In this document: one piece after another, positions 10,394 to 18,705 of the stretch | Position numbering within the stretch: the stretch's first letter is position 1 | How the letters are laid out: each line of letters opens with the position of its first letter | NCBI RefSeq assembly: GCF_015160855.1 | Contig: NZ_CP063373.1 | Coordinates: forward strand, 2,604,001-2,668,000 | DNA length: 64,000 bases | Direction: 5' to 3' | Source: Streptomyces ferrugineus | GTDB taxonomy: Bacteria; Actinomycetota; Actinomycetes; Streptomycetales; Streptomycetaceae | Made by a program: the position numbers and the translations under genes | Notes under the pieces: model-generated | What the model saw: the letters and a program-made list of their open reading frames with translations, nothing else | What the model was told of the DNA's origin: nothing | The model's database searches: none

Positions 10394-11922
10394 GCCCCAA
10401 GACGACCCCCCACCCAGGCCCCGACGCGAACCCCCGGCCGCCCCGGACCCCGTCCACGCAGCACCCCGACCCGCGGGGCAAGAACCCCGACCCGCGGGGC
10501 AAGAACCCCGGCACCCGAGGCCAGAACCCCGACACCCCCCGAGACCTCGTCGGCATCGGCGTCGGCCCCTTCAACCTCTCCCTGGCCGCCCTCGCCCACC
10601 CGCTCGCCGAACTCGACGCCGTCTTCTACGAACAGCGCTCCGCCTTCTCCTGGCACCCGGGGCTGCTCATCGAAGGCTCCCGCGTCCAAGTCCCCTTCCT
10701 CGCCGACCTGGTGACACTCGCCGACCCCGCCAGCCCCTGGTCGTTCCTCAACTTCCTCAAGGCCCGCGACCGGCTCTTCCCGTTCTACTTCTCCGAGCGC
10801 TTCCACATCCAGCGCGCCGAGTACGACGCCTACTGCCGCTGGGTCTGCGAGAACCTCGGCGCACTGCGCTTCGGCCACCAGGTCGACGCGGTCCGCTTCA
10901 ACCCCGAACGCGACGTCTTCGAGGTCGACTTCACCCGCATCGCCCCCGACGGGGAGGCGGAGGCGCTGGGGCGTACCTACACGAAGAACATCGCCCTCGG
11001 CATCGGCACCGAGCCCCACGTCCCCGACCCGCTGCGGCCCCTCGTCGACGCGCCCAACGTCCCGGTGATCCACGCCGCCGACTATCTCGACCACCGCGAG
11101 ACCCTGCTCGCCGCCGAGCACATCACCGTCATCGGCTCCGGGCAGTCGGGCGCCGAGATCTTCCTGGACCTGCTCCGACACCGCCCCACCGGGCGCGAGA
11201 AACTGCACTGGCTCGGCCGCAGCGCGGCCTTCGCGCCCATGGAGTACTCCAAGCTCGGCCTGGAGCACTTCACCCCCGACTACACCCGCTACTTCCAGGC
11301 CCTCGCCGAACCGGTCCGCGACCAGCTCGTCGCCTCCCAGTGGCAGCTCCACAAGGGCATCGACGCCGCCACCCTCGCCGCCATCCACGACGAGCTCTAC
11401 CGCCGCACCCTGCACGGCGGCTGGCCCGACACGATCCTCACCCCGGGCGTCCGGGTCCGCACCGCCGGCCGGATCGCCACCACCAGGGTGGAGCTCCATC
11501 TGGAGCACATCCACCAGAACACCCGCTCGCGCATGACCACCGACGCCGTCGTCCTGGCCACCGGCTACCGCGAGCGCTCCCTCGACCGCCTCCTCGCCGG
11601 CCTCGACCCCTACATGCGCCGCGACAGCCGGGAACGCCCCCGCGTCGACGACCGCTACCGGCTGGTCCTGGACCCGGCCGTCTCCGGCGCCGGCTGCCAT
11701 GTCTACGTCCAGAACGCCGAGCGCCACACCCACGGCGTCGGCGCCCCCGACCTCGGCCTCGCGGCCTGGCGCAGCGCCTGCATCATCAACTCCCTGACCG
11801 CGAAGGAGACCTACCCGCTTCCCAGCCGTACGGCCTTCACCACCTTCGGCCTCGAACAGCGGCCGCGGATCCCCGCCGCACGCCAGGCACCGGTCCTCAC
11901 CCCGCTGGTCGAGAGGTGGTAG
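10390..11922 (+). CDS. Lysine/ornithine N-monooxygenase (siderophore hydroxylase)
   Basis: A 510-residue FAD and NADPH-dependent amine hydroxylase of the IucD/DesB/SidA group. FAD binding is shown by GIGVGPFN (55-62), NADPH binding by GSGQSG (249-254), and the class signature by LATGYRERS. QVPFLADLVTLADP and SFLNFLKARDRLFPFYFSERF are core family blocks. Its ATG overlaps the decarboxylase stop. The enzyme probably hydroxylates the diamine made by that neighbour, in the cytoplasm. The first 50 residues are an unusual Pro/Asn/Gly-rich leader with three 7-residue repeats. No acyltransferase or NIS synthetase gene lies in the window, so the end product is unknown. No clear iron box was seen upstream of the pair. 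Confidence 0.88.
   Translation: MSPKTTPHPGPDANPRPPRTPSTQHPDPRGKNPDPRGKNPGTRGQNPDTPRDLVGIGVGPFNLSLAALAHPLAELDAVFYEQRSAFSWHPGLLIEGSRVQVPFLADLVTLADPASPWSFLNFLKARDRLFPFYFSERFHIQRAEYDAYCRWVCENLGALRFGHQVDAVRFNPERDVFEVDFTRIAPDGEAEALGRTYTKNIALGIGTEPHVPDPLRPLVDAPNVPVIHAADYLDHRETLLAAEHITVIGSGQSGAEIFLDLLRHRPTGREKLHWLGRSAAFAPMEYSKLGLEHFTPDYTRYFQALAEPVRDQLVASQWQLHKGIDAATLAAIHDELYRRTLHGGWPDTILTPGVRVRTAGRIATTRVELHLEHIHQNTRSRMTTDAVVLATGYRERSLDRLLAGLDPYMRRDSRERPRVDDRYRLVLDPAVSGAGCHVYVQNAERHTHGVGAPDLGLAAWRSACIINSLTAKETYPLPSRTAFTTFGLEQRPRIPAARQAPVLTPLVERW
10468..10530 (+). repeat. Three 21-bp repeats coding DPRGKNP-like heptads
   Basis: Residues 27-47 of the hydroxylase read DPRGKNP, DPRGKNP and GTRGQNP. The first two DNA units are identical. 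The run sits in a disordered leader before the FAD fold. Confidence 0.8.
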
Positions 11923-12319
11923 GACCGCCGCCCGGCTCAACCCCTGCGGACACCTGTGCGATCCGGGTGAAGAATCATGGAAGGGGACGCGGAAAACCCC
12001 TCGTGAATATCCCGGGTCTCTCCCCTCCGCCGGGGCACGCTGCTATCTTCCGCTACATGTCGCGGCGACGGGGGCGAGCGATCTGTTTTCCGGCGGAAGA
12101 TCAGTTCTTTCGCTCAGCGATCCACTTATGGCGCCGCCCCGCGTACCCGCGCCCTGACGTCGCCGGACACTCCCCGGGTCCCGGATTTCTCCCGGACGCG
12201 CGGCACCGCCTTTTCCTCGACGGCCATTCGGTCACCGAAATGGCTGACATCGACCGCATTACGCCGCCGCTTTTCGAACTCGCACGCTGCCGCATCGAAA
12301 TGAGAGGAGGCGCACACCC
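11923..12319. other. 397-bp intergenic region with long-range inverted repeat
   Basis: The spacer between the hydroxylase and the membrane module is less GC-rich than the flanking genes. ATCTTCCGC (12045-12053) is repeated inverted as GCGGAAGAT (12093-12101), 9 bp perfect with a 39-bp spacer. The region probably carries the module's promoter. An ATG frame at 12057 runs to a TGA overlapping the next ATG, but it has no ribosome site, poor third-position GC and a TTA codon, so I do not call it a gene. Confidence 0.5.
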
Positions 12320-13963
12320 ATGACCACACCCCACCCGACGGAGGGCCCGAACCCATCGCCGTCCATCCCGTCCCAGTCCGCCTCGCCCGGATCCACCCCG
12401 TCCCCGCCCCCCATCCCCGCCGCGCCCCCGCAGCCTCCCGCCGACCGCCCCCGCACCGCCCCCGCACCACCGTCCCCCGCCGACACCCCCGAGCCGGCCC
12501 CGAGCACCCGCTTCGCCCCCGACATCACCCGGTACCTGTGCACCGCCGTCCACACCGACACCAAGTTCGCCCGCCGGGCCGTCGAGCAGATCGTGGAAGA
12601 GCCGCGCCGCGCGGTCGCCTCGTCGCCGGGCGTCGACCTCGGCTGCGTACTGCGGCACGCGCTGGCGGCCCGCCGCCGCCAGGTGGTCCGGGACGTCCTG
12701 CTCGCCGTGCTGCTCCTGATCGTGGTGATCATGCTGCCGATGGACTTCGGCACCGCCGTCGTCCTGGGCTGGCTCGTGGCGTGGATCATCGTCGCCGTCG
12801 AATCGCTGTCGGTGCACTACGGCGTCGTCGCCAAACAACTCGGCCGGCGGAACTTCGACCCGGCGCGGGCCCCGGAGCCGGTCGGCTCCGAGCACCGGCG
12901 GCGCATCCAGGAGATCGAGAAGCGCGACCGGGGCAACGTCGTCGTCTCCTCGCTCTACGCCCCCTTCGTCGGGTACGGGACGACCACGAGCACCTGGTCG
13001 TTCGCCCTCGACACCGCGCGCCCCGAAGAGGGCGAGGAAGTCGTGCCCTTCACCGTGCACGAGCTCAACGACCACCTCGCCGACCGGGTCGGGGAGCTGA
13101 AGCTGCCCGGCGTCCACGTCGAGAACCTGCTGCTGGTCAACGGCAAGGACCTGCAGTACGAGGTGGACGACCGGACCCGCTCCGAACTGCTGCCGGACCC
13201 CGCCGGACCACCCAGCGCGCGCGTCTCCCCGGACCTCCTGCACGAGCTGCGCGAGGACGGCAAGGGCCGCGCCCGCCCCTATCTGGCGATCCGGGTCACC
13301 GGCTGGAGCGGTGAACTGGCCATCACCTTCTTCCTGCGGTTCGCGCTGCTGTCCGACCGCAAGATGCTCTTCATCGAGGGCAGCAGCTCCCTCCTCGCCC
13401 CCGTGCGCGAGCGCTACCGCATCTCGGACCAGCTGCTGGACTCTCCGACCTTCCGCCAGTGGTGGACCCTGGTGAGCCAGGCGGGCCTGCGCGCGCCGCT
13501 GCTGCTGGTCGGCTCCCCCTTCTCCGTCGCCGCGGGCCTGTTCGGTCCGTTCACCCAGCACGGCAAGCAACGCCGTCAGGCGCAGGAGATCCGCCACCGC
13601 ACCTTCAACTACGGGGCGTCCTTCAGCATCAGAGACGCCGCAAGCGACCAGATGTACTACCGCTACTTCCAGCAACTCGACCGCGAGCTGTACGCCAAGA
13701 CGGTCGAACACCGGGTCCTGGACGCCCTGGTGGAGTTCCTGGAGGACCACAACATCGACACCAACGAACTGATCCAACGCCAGACCACCATCAACAACAC
13801 CGGCTTGTACGCGGGCGGCGACGTCACGGTCACCGGTTCCGCCGTCGGCGTCGGCGGCAGCGTCGCCGGAGTCTTCCGGCGCGGCCAGACCACGGGCGGC
13901 CCGGGGCAACCGGCGTCGGCCGCTCCACCGGCGGCGGCCCCGCCCGCGAACCGAGGAAGGTGA
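12320..13963 (+). CDS. Uncharacterised two-helix membrane protein with C-terminal shared motif
   Basis: A 547-residue protein of no function I recognise. It opens with a Pro/Ser/Thr-rich disordered leader (1-62), then a soluble segment, then two membrane helices (about 122-140 and 144-162, LLAVLLLIVVIM and VVLGWLVAWIIVAV). A large soluble part (165-490) follows, with hydrophobic stretches near GELAITFFLRFALL and APLLLVGSPFSVAAGLFGPF. The tail at 491-514 holds NNTGLYAGGDVTVTGSAVGV, which recurs almost exactly in the next protein. A GAGGAGG site precedes the ATG. The stop is 4 bp from the next gene, so the two form an operon. The shared motif suggests the proteins polymerise or bind through it; this is inference. 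Both look like accessory Streptomyces proteins. Confidence 0.75.
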   Translation: MTTPHPTEGPNPSPSIPSQSASPGSTPSPPPIPAAPPQPPADRPRTAPAPPSPADTPEPAPSTRFAPDITRYLCTAVHTDTKFARRAVEQIVEEPRRAVASSPGVDLGCVLRHALAARRRQVVRDVLLAVLLLIVVIMLPMDFGTAVVLGWLVAWIIVAVESLSVHYGVVAKQLGRRNFDPARAPEPVGSEHRRRIQEIEKRDRGNVVVSSLYAPFVGYGTTTSTWSFALDTARPEEGEEVVPFTVHELNDHLADRVGELKLPGVHVENLLLVNGKDLQYEVDDRTRSELLPDPAGPPSARVSPDLLHELREDGKGRARPYLAIRVTGWSGELAITFFLRFALLSDRKMLFIEGSSSLLAPVRERYRISDQLLDSPTFRQWWTLVSQAGLRAPLLLVGSPFSVAAGLFGPFTQHGKQRRQAQEIRHRTFNYGASFSIRDAASDQMYYRYFQQLDRELYAKTVEHRVLDALVEFLEDHNIDTNELIQRQTTINNTGLYAGGDVTVTGSAVGVGGSVAGVFRRGQTTGGPGQPASAAPPAAAPPANRGR

Positions 13964-13967
13964 CGAC

Positions 13968-14348
13968 ATGTCTGCACCCGGTGCCGGGAACAACAGCGGC
14001 ATCCAGGCCGGCGGCGACATCCGCATCGACGGCAGCGCGGTCGCCGTCAACCGCTCGACCGCGACCAACGAGAGCGCCGCCGAGCCCGACCGCGAGGCCG
14101 CCATCGCCGAACTGCGCGCCGCGGCACGGCTGCTGCTCGAGCAACTGCGCGCCAACCAGGACCAGTACGAGGACGGCGACGACCTCGTCCACGCGGCCGA
14201 ACAGGTCGAGGCGGAACTCACCCGGGACGAGCCGCGCCGCAACACCCTGCTGCGCTGGCTCGGCTTCATCGGCCCCGGCGTGGCGGCCACGGCCGCCGTC
14301 GCCGGCGATGTGGCGGCCATTCAGGACAGCGTGACAAGCCTGTTCTGA
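13968..14348 (+). CDS. Small membrane-anchored protein sharing the GGDV/GSAV motif
   Basis: A 126-residue partner of the preceding membrane protein, translated from GAGGAAGG placed over that gene's end. Residues 8-27 read NNSGIQAGGDIRIDGSAVAV, identical at 12 of 20 positions to the larger protein's tail, with most other changes conservative. Then come a Ser/Thr/Asn linker, an acidic helix (about 37-87, EAAIAELRAAARLLLEQL) and a hydrophobic C-terminus (93-117) that could insert in a membrane. The order motif - coil - membrane helix is what one would expect of a small effector recruited by a motif-bearing sensor, but no enzyme domain is visible. Function unknown. Confidence 0.72.
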   Translation: MSAPGAGNNSGIQAGGDIRIDGSAVAVNRSTATNESAAEPDREAAIAELRAAARLLLEQLRANQDQYEDGDDLVHAAEQVEAELTRDEPRRNTLLRWLGFIGPGVAATAAVAGDVAAIQDSVTSLF

Positions 14349-14396
14349 GGCGGGATGCGGGCCGGCGGAGCTGCCGCCGGCCCGCACCGTCCGGCG

Positions 14397-16205
14397 CTAG
14401 AAGACAGGCGTACCGTCCCGCGTCAGCTTCCAGTCCACCGACGCGAAGTCCTTCGGGTCCAGCACACCCTTCGCGGTCACCCACTCCGCGATCCGGGTAC
14501 GGATCTCCGTCGACTCCGACCACAGCTCCTGAGCCGACGCCACATGCGGGAACGCGCCGCCACCGTTGGCGCGGTAGTTGTTCACCGCGAACACGAACTT
14601 CTGCGCGTCGTCGAGAGCCGCACCGTCGTAGGCCAGGTTCTTGATCCGCGAACCCGCCGCCTGCGCGATGTCGATCTCGTACGACAGCCCGGACACGTAG
14701 TCGTAGTTGTAGTCCGGACGGTTGCCCGCGTTGGTCAGCCTGTCCACGTCGACGGCCGCGTCGGCGGCGGTCTGCACGAAGTACTCGGCCGAGTACTCCA
14801 GGTACGCCTTGATCTGCGCGCCCGTCATCAGCTTCGCGACCAGCGTGTTGTCGTACACGTACAGGCTCGACAGATCCCGGATCGTCACCTCGCCGGCCGG
14901 GATCTGAGAGGTGCGCGAGAACGGGGACGCCTGCGCGATGACGGGCAGCGAGGCGTACTCCGTGTCCGCCAGCGCCGCCCTCGCGACATCCTCCTGGACC
15001 TTGGTGATCAGGTCGATGATCGGGGCGTCCTTGTAGCGGGCCTCGACCGTGGTCAGCGTCGCGGTCGCGGTGCCGACGACCTGGTTGACGTACGCGACGA
15101 CCTTCTCGTGCTCGTCCGTCAGCAGCTTGGTGATCTTCGGGTCGTCGGCGACCGTGTTGGAGTTGAGCACCGACGCGGCGACCTTCTCGACCGACCAGCG
15201 CCCCTTCTCGAACGCCAGCTCGATGTCGAACAGCGACAGCCGCTCCGCGTAGGCCAGCGGCTCCGACAGCACGACCGTCCTGCCGGTCTTGGCGTTGGTG
15301 ACCTTCAGCTCCGGGATCTCCACATGCGCGTGGCCGACCAGGATCGCGTCGATGTCCGGCACCTGCTGCGCCACCAGCGCCGCCGAGTTCTCGATGTACG
15401 GCAGCTGGTCACCGTAGGACGACGTGCCCGAGGAACCGGAGTGCGCCGAGACGATCACCACGTCCGCGCCCATCGCCTTCAGCTTCGGCACCCACTTCGC
15501 CGCCTGCTCTTCCAGACCGGGGAAGGTCAGCTTGCCCTGCACATAGGCCTTGTCCCAGATCGCGATGCCCGGGTTGGTCAGACCGAGGACGGCGACCTTC
15601 ACCGGCGGGGCGCCCGGCACGCGGAACCTCTTGATGAAGTACGGCGGAAAGGCCGGCTTCAGCGTCTTCGCGTCCAGCGCGTTCGCACCCAGCAGCGGGA
15701 AGTCGCACTGCTCCTCGAACTTGCGCAGCGTCTCGATGCCGTAGTTGAACTCGTGGTTGCCGAGCGCCACCGCGTCGAAGCCGATGGCGTTCATCGCCTG
15801 CGCCATCGGATGCACCGGGCCACCCTGGGCGGTGATCGGGTCCACCTTGGCGTAGTAGTACGTCAGCGGGGTGCCCTGGATGGTGTCGCCCGCGTCGATC
15901 AGCAGCGTGTTGCGCCGGCCCCGCTCCTCGCGGACCTGGTTCACCAGCGTCGACACCCGCGCGAGACCCTGCGCGTTGCCCTTGGCGTCGGTGTACTCGG
16001 CGTCCTTGAAGTAGTCCCAGTTGAAGATGTGACCGTGCAGATCGGTGGTGCCCATCACGGTCAGCGAGTACCGCTTGGCGCACTTCTTCGTCGTCGTCGT
16101 GGCCTCCTCCGCTGCCTGCGCCGTAGGAGCCGCCGCCCCGGCGAGCGCCACCCCCGCTCCGGTCACGGCGGACTTCTTCAGGAACTTCCGGCGGTTCAAC
16201 GGCAT
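14397..16205 (-). CDS. Tat-exported 5'-nucleotidase / 2',3'-cyclic phosphodiesterase family
   Basis: A 602-residue secreted metallophosphoesterase that hydrolyses nucleotides outside the cell to scavenge phosphate and nucleosides. The twin-arginine signal LNRRKFLKK (3-11), a hydrophobic stretch and an AQA site near 31 mark Tat export. The metallophosphatase core has DLHGH (D55, H57), GDTIQG, GNHEFN, SAHSG and GHAHVE, all metal or catalytic motifs of the family. The C-terminal 5'-nucleotidase substrate domain ends with NNYRANGGGAFPHV. The start ATG at 16205 follows GGGAGAAG. It is divergent from a SIMPL gene across 105 bp holding a 12-bp direct repeat. Control by phosphate is plausible, but no good PHO box was seen. 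Confidence 0.92.
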   Translation of the reverse strand: MPLNRRKFLKKSAVTGAGVALAGAAAPTAQAAEEATTTTKKCAKRYSLTVMGTTDLHGHIFNWDYFKDAEYTDAKGNAQGLARVSTLVNQVREERGRRNTLLIDAGDTIQGTPLTYYYAKVDPITAQGGPVHPMAQAMNAIGFDAVALGNHEFNYGIETLRKFEEQCDFPLLGANALDAKTLKPAFPPYFIKRFRVPGAPPVKVAVLGLTNPGIAIWDKAYVQGKLTFPGLEEQAAKWVPKLKAMGADVVIVSAHSGSSGTSSYGDQLPYIENSAALVAQQVPDIDAILVGHAHVEIPELKVTNAKTGRTVVLSEPLAYAERLSLFDIELAFEKGRWSVEKVAASVLNSNTVADDPKITKLLTDEHEKVVAYVNQVVGTATATLTTVEARYKDAPIIDLITKVQEDVARAALADTEYASLPVIAQASPFSRTSQIPAGEVTIRDLSSLYVYDNTLVAKLMTGAQIKAYLEYSAEYFVQTAADAAVDVDRLTNAGNRPDYNYDYVSGLSYEIDIAQAAGSRIKNLAYDGAALDDAQKFVFAVNNYRANGGGAFPHVASAQELWSESTEIRTRIAEWVTAKGVLDPKDFASVDWKLTRDGTPVF

Positions 16206-16227
16206 GAGTGCTTCTCCCGGGCAATGA

Positions 16228-16255
16228 TCAACAACGCGCATGGTCAACAACGCGC
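16228..16255. repeat. 12-bp direct repeat in the divergent promoter region
   Basis: TCAACAACGCGC occurs at 16228-16239 and 16244-16255, a 16-bp period, 23 bp ahead of the nucleotidase start. Read on the minus strand the units contain GTTGACC and GTTGATC, distantly like PHO boxes, but the period is not the 11 bp expected for PhoP. Confidence 0.45.
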
Positions 16256-16310
16256 GTAGATTCTGACCTGGCCATGGCGAACGGCAACAGACCCCGGAGG
16301 TTTCGATCTG

Positions 16311-17075
16311 ATGACCGACGGTGCCCGTAACCAAGCAAGCGATGACAGAGTGGGACGTATGACCGCCCCCTCAGAGGAACTTCAGCCGGCCGTCCCCTAC
16401 GGCACCCCCGACGCCCCGCGCATCGCCGTCCGCGGCGAGGCCCGCCTGGAGGTCGACCCCGAGATCGCCCGCATCGGCGTCAGCGTGGCCTCCCGCGGCA
16501 AGGACCGCCGCGCCGCCCTCGACGACCTCACCCGCCGCAACACCACCGTCCTCGACCTCGTCAAGACCTACGGCGACGCGGTCGAGCGCCTGGAGACCGG
16601 CGCCTTCTCCATCAGCCCGGAACTCAAGGACAAAGGCCGCGGCGAACGTATCCACGCCTACCACGGCCGCGTCCACATCACCGCCGTACTCACCGACTTC
16701 ACCGCCCTCGGCGAACTCACCACGCGCCTGGCCGACTTGGACCTCACCCGCGTGGACGGCCCCTGGTGGGCCCTGCGCCCCGACTCGTCGGCCCACCGCG
16801 AGGCACGGCAGCAGGCGGTACGCGAGGCCGTACAGCGCGCGAGGGAGTACGCGGAGGCGCTGGGGGCCTCCCTGGCCGCGCTGGTGGAACTCGCCGACAT
16901 CGGCGCGGAGAACGCCGCGCCGCCATACCCCCAGGCGCCCGGCGGTCGTATGCGGTCCATGGCCTACGGCGCCGCCGAGGACGCCGCCGCGGCCCCACTC
17001 GACCTCGAACCCCAGCGCCAGCACGTCCACGCCCAGGTCAACGCCCGCTTCACGATGACGCCGCCGCAGCTGTGA
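16311..17075 (+). CDS. SIMPL domain protein
   Basis: A 254-residue protein of the SIMPL family (DUF541). IAVRGEARLEVDPEIARIGVSVASRGKDRRAAL is the family's opening block, shown here for recognition only in part: RGEARLEVDPEIARI. The mid part, ALDDLTRRNTTVLDLV and FSISPEL, and the end, HVHAQVNARFTM, agree with it. The molecular role of SIMPL proteins is poorly known; some take part in signalling or oxidative stress. No signal peptide is visible. The start at 16311 follows GGAGG at 10-nt spacing; ATG 16359 is the alternative. It lies divergent from the nucleotidase and upstream of pyruvate kinase with a separate promoter region between. Confidence 0.8.
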   Translation: MTDGARNQASDDRVGRMTAPSEELQPAVPYGTPDAPRIAVRGEARLEVDPEIARIGVSVASRGKDRRAALDDLTRRNTTVLDLVKTYGDAVERLETGAFSISPELKDKGRGERIHAYHGRVHITAVLTDFTALGELTTRLADLDLTRVDGPWWALRPDSSAHREARQQAVREAVQRAREYAEALGASLAALVELADIGAENAAPPYPQAPGGRMRSMAYGAAEDAAAAPLDLEPQRQHVHAQVNARFTMTPPQL

Positions 17076-17189
17076 AACAACCCGAGCGGGGCGCTTTCGA
17101 ACGCTCATCGGAGCGCCCTGCCGCACAATTCAACACTTGTCAATAGCCCTTCACGCAAAGGTTGTTGAGTAGTCACGCTGGACCAATTC

Positions 17190-17214
17190 CCTACCCGCCG
17201 GTAGGTCATAGGGT
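17190..17214 (+). promoter_or_regulatory. Inverted repeat and probable -10 box of pyruvate kinase
   Basis: CCTACC (17190-17195) pairs with GGTAGG (17200-17205). TAGGGT (17209-17214) fits a -10 hexamer 6 bp before the ATG, so the transcript may be leaderless, and the inverted repeat would overlap the promoter. No ribosome site is present, which supports this reading. Confidence 0.45.
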
Positions 17215-17220
17215 CGAAAC

Positions 17221-18657
17221 ATGCGCCGAGCGAAAATCGTCTGCACCCTGGGCCCCGCCACCGATTCGTACGACCAGATAAAGGCACTGGTCGACGCCGG
17301 AATGGACATCGCCCGGTTCAACCTCAGCCACGGCGGCCACCCCGACCACGAGGAGCGCTACCAGCGCGTACGCAAGGCCTCCGACGAGACCGGGCGCAGC
17401 GTCGGCGTCCTCGCCGACCTTCAAGGCCCGAAGATCCGCCTCGGCCACTTCACCGAAGGACCTGTACTCCTTGAACGCGGAGACACCTTCACCATCAACG
17501 TGGAAGAGGGGTTCCAGGGCGACCGGGAAAGCTGCGGCACCACCTACTCCGGCCTCGCCGCCGACGTCACCCCCGGCGAACGCATCCTCGTCGACGACGG
17601 CAAGGTCTGCCTGGAGGTCACCTCCGTCGACGGACCCCGCGTCCACACCACGGTGGTCGAAGGCGGCATGGTCTCCGACAGCAAGGGCCTGAACCTCCCC
17701 GGCGTCGCGGTATCCGTCCCCGCCCTCTCGGAGAAGGACGAGGCCGACCTCCGCTGGGCGCTGCGCACCGGCTTCGACGTTATCGCGCTGTCCTTCGTGC
17801 GCAGCGGCCGGGACATCGAGGACGTGCACAGGATCATGGATGAGGAGGGCCGCCGCCTCCCGGTGATCGCCAAGGTGGAGAAGCCGCAGGCGGTCGAGGC
17901 GATCGACGACATCGTGGCCGCGTTCGACGGCATCATGGTGGCGCGCGGCGACCTGGGCGTCGAAATGCCCCTGGAACAGGTCCCGATCGTCCAGAAGCGC
18001 GCCATCAAGCTCGCCAAGCGCAACGCCAAACCGGTGATCGTGGCGACGCAGATGCTCGACTCGATGATCGACAACTCGCGCCCGACGCGTGCGGAGGCGT
18101 CGGACGTGGCCAACGCCGTGATCGATGGCACGGACGCGGTGATGCTGTCCGGCGAGACGAGCGTCGGCAAGTACCCCATCGAGACGGTCCGGACCATGGC
18201 GAAGATCGTCGAGGCGGCCGAGGAGGACATCCTCGCGAAGGGCCTCTCGCCCTTGACGGAAAGCAACAAGCCGCGGACGCAGGGGGGTGCGGTAGCTCGT
18301 GCGGCGGCGGAGATGGGCGACTTCCTGGGCGCCAAGTTCCTGGTCGCCTTCACCCAGTCCGGCGACACGGCCCGCCGCCTGTCCCGGTATCGGTCACCGA
18401 TTCCGCTGCTGGCGTTCACGCCGGAGCCGGCGACGCGGTCGCAGTTGAATCTGACGTGGGGTGTGGAGACGTTCCTCGGGCCGCACGTGGAGTCGACGGA
18501 CGCGATGGTCGACCAGGTGGATGAGCTGCTGTTGAAGTACGGCCGCTGTAAGAAGGGCGACACGGTGGTCATTACGGCCGGTTCGCCTCCGGGGGTGTCG
18601 GGCTCGACGAACATGGTGCGGGTGCATCACATCGGAGAGGACGACAGTCCCAAGTAG
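17221..18657 (+). CDS. pyk: Pyruvate kinase
   Basis: A 478-residue glycolytic enzyme moving phosphate from phosphoenolpyruvate to ADP. The A domain starts MRRAKIVCTLGPATDS and holds FNLSHGG; the B domain runs from about residue 70 to 165. The active-site signature IAKVEKPQAVEAID (lysine general acid region) leads to MVARGDLGVEMP with metal-binding Glu/Asp residues, then PTRAEASDVANAVIDGTDAVMLSGETSVGKYP. The C-terminal allosteric domain is full length. There is no ribosome site ahead of the ATG, in keeping with a leaderless message. A strong terminator follows directly, so the gene is probably monocistronic. Confidence 0.97.
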   Translation: MRRAKIVCTLGPATDSYDQIKALVDAGMDIARFNLSHGGHPDHEERYQRVRKASDETGRSVGVLADLQGPKIRLGHFTEGPVLLERGDTFTINVEEGFQGDRESCGTTYSGLAADVTPGERILVDDGKVCLEVTSVDGPRVHTTVVEGGMVSDSKGLNLPGVAVSVPALSEKDEADLRWALRTGFDVIALSFVRSGRDIEDVHRIMDEEGRRLPVIAKVEKPQAVEAIDDIVAAFDGIMVARGDLGVEMPLEQVPIVQKRAIKLAKRNAKPVIVATQMLDSMIDNSRPTRAEASDVANAVIDGTDAVMLSGETSVGKYPIETVRTMAKIVEAAEEDILAKGLSPLTESNKPRTQGGAVARAAAEMGDFLGAKFLVAFTQSGDTARRLSRYRSPIPLLAFTPEPATRSQLNLTWGVETFLGPHVESTDAMVDQVDELLLKYGRCKKGDTVVITAGSPPGVSGSTNMVRVHHIGEDDSPK

Positions 18658-18665
18658 TGGGCGGA

Positions 18666-18695
18666 GGGCCCCTCTTCAGTCTTGAGGAGGGGCCC
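18666..18695 (+). terminator. Terminator of pyk
   Basis: GGGCCCCTC (18666-18674) pairs with GAGGGGCCC (18687-18695) over a 12-nt loop, followed by TTT. It begins 8 bp after the pyk stop and ends just before the stop of the convergent LAGLIDADG gene, so it may serve both. Confidence 0.85.
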
Positions 18696-18705
18696 TTTGC
18701 GGTGG

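Noticed and set aside
12057..12323. 88-codon frame ending in ATGA overlap with the membrane-module gene
   Set aside because: No ribosome site, poor third-position GC, a TTA codon and no family resemblance; the overlap is probably chance.
14397..16205. Long plus-strand open frame across the nucleotidase gene
   Set aside because: It is the antisense shadow of a clear Tat-secreted enzyme; in high-GC DNA such frames are expected.
16206..16310. PHO box at the nucleotidase gene
   Set aside because: GTTGACC-like units recur at 16 bp, not the 11-bp period needed for PhoP.
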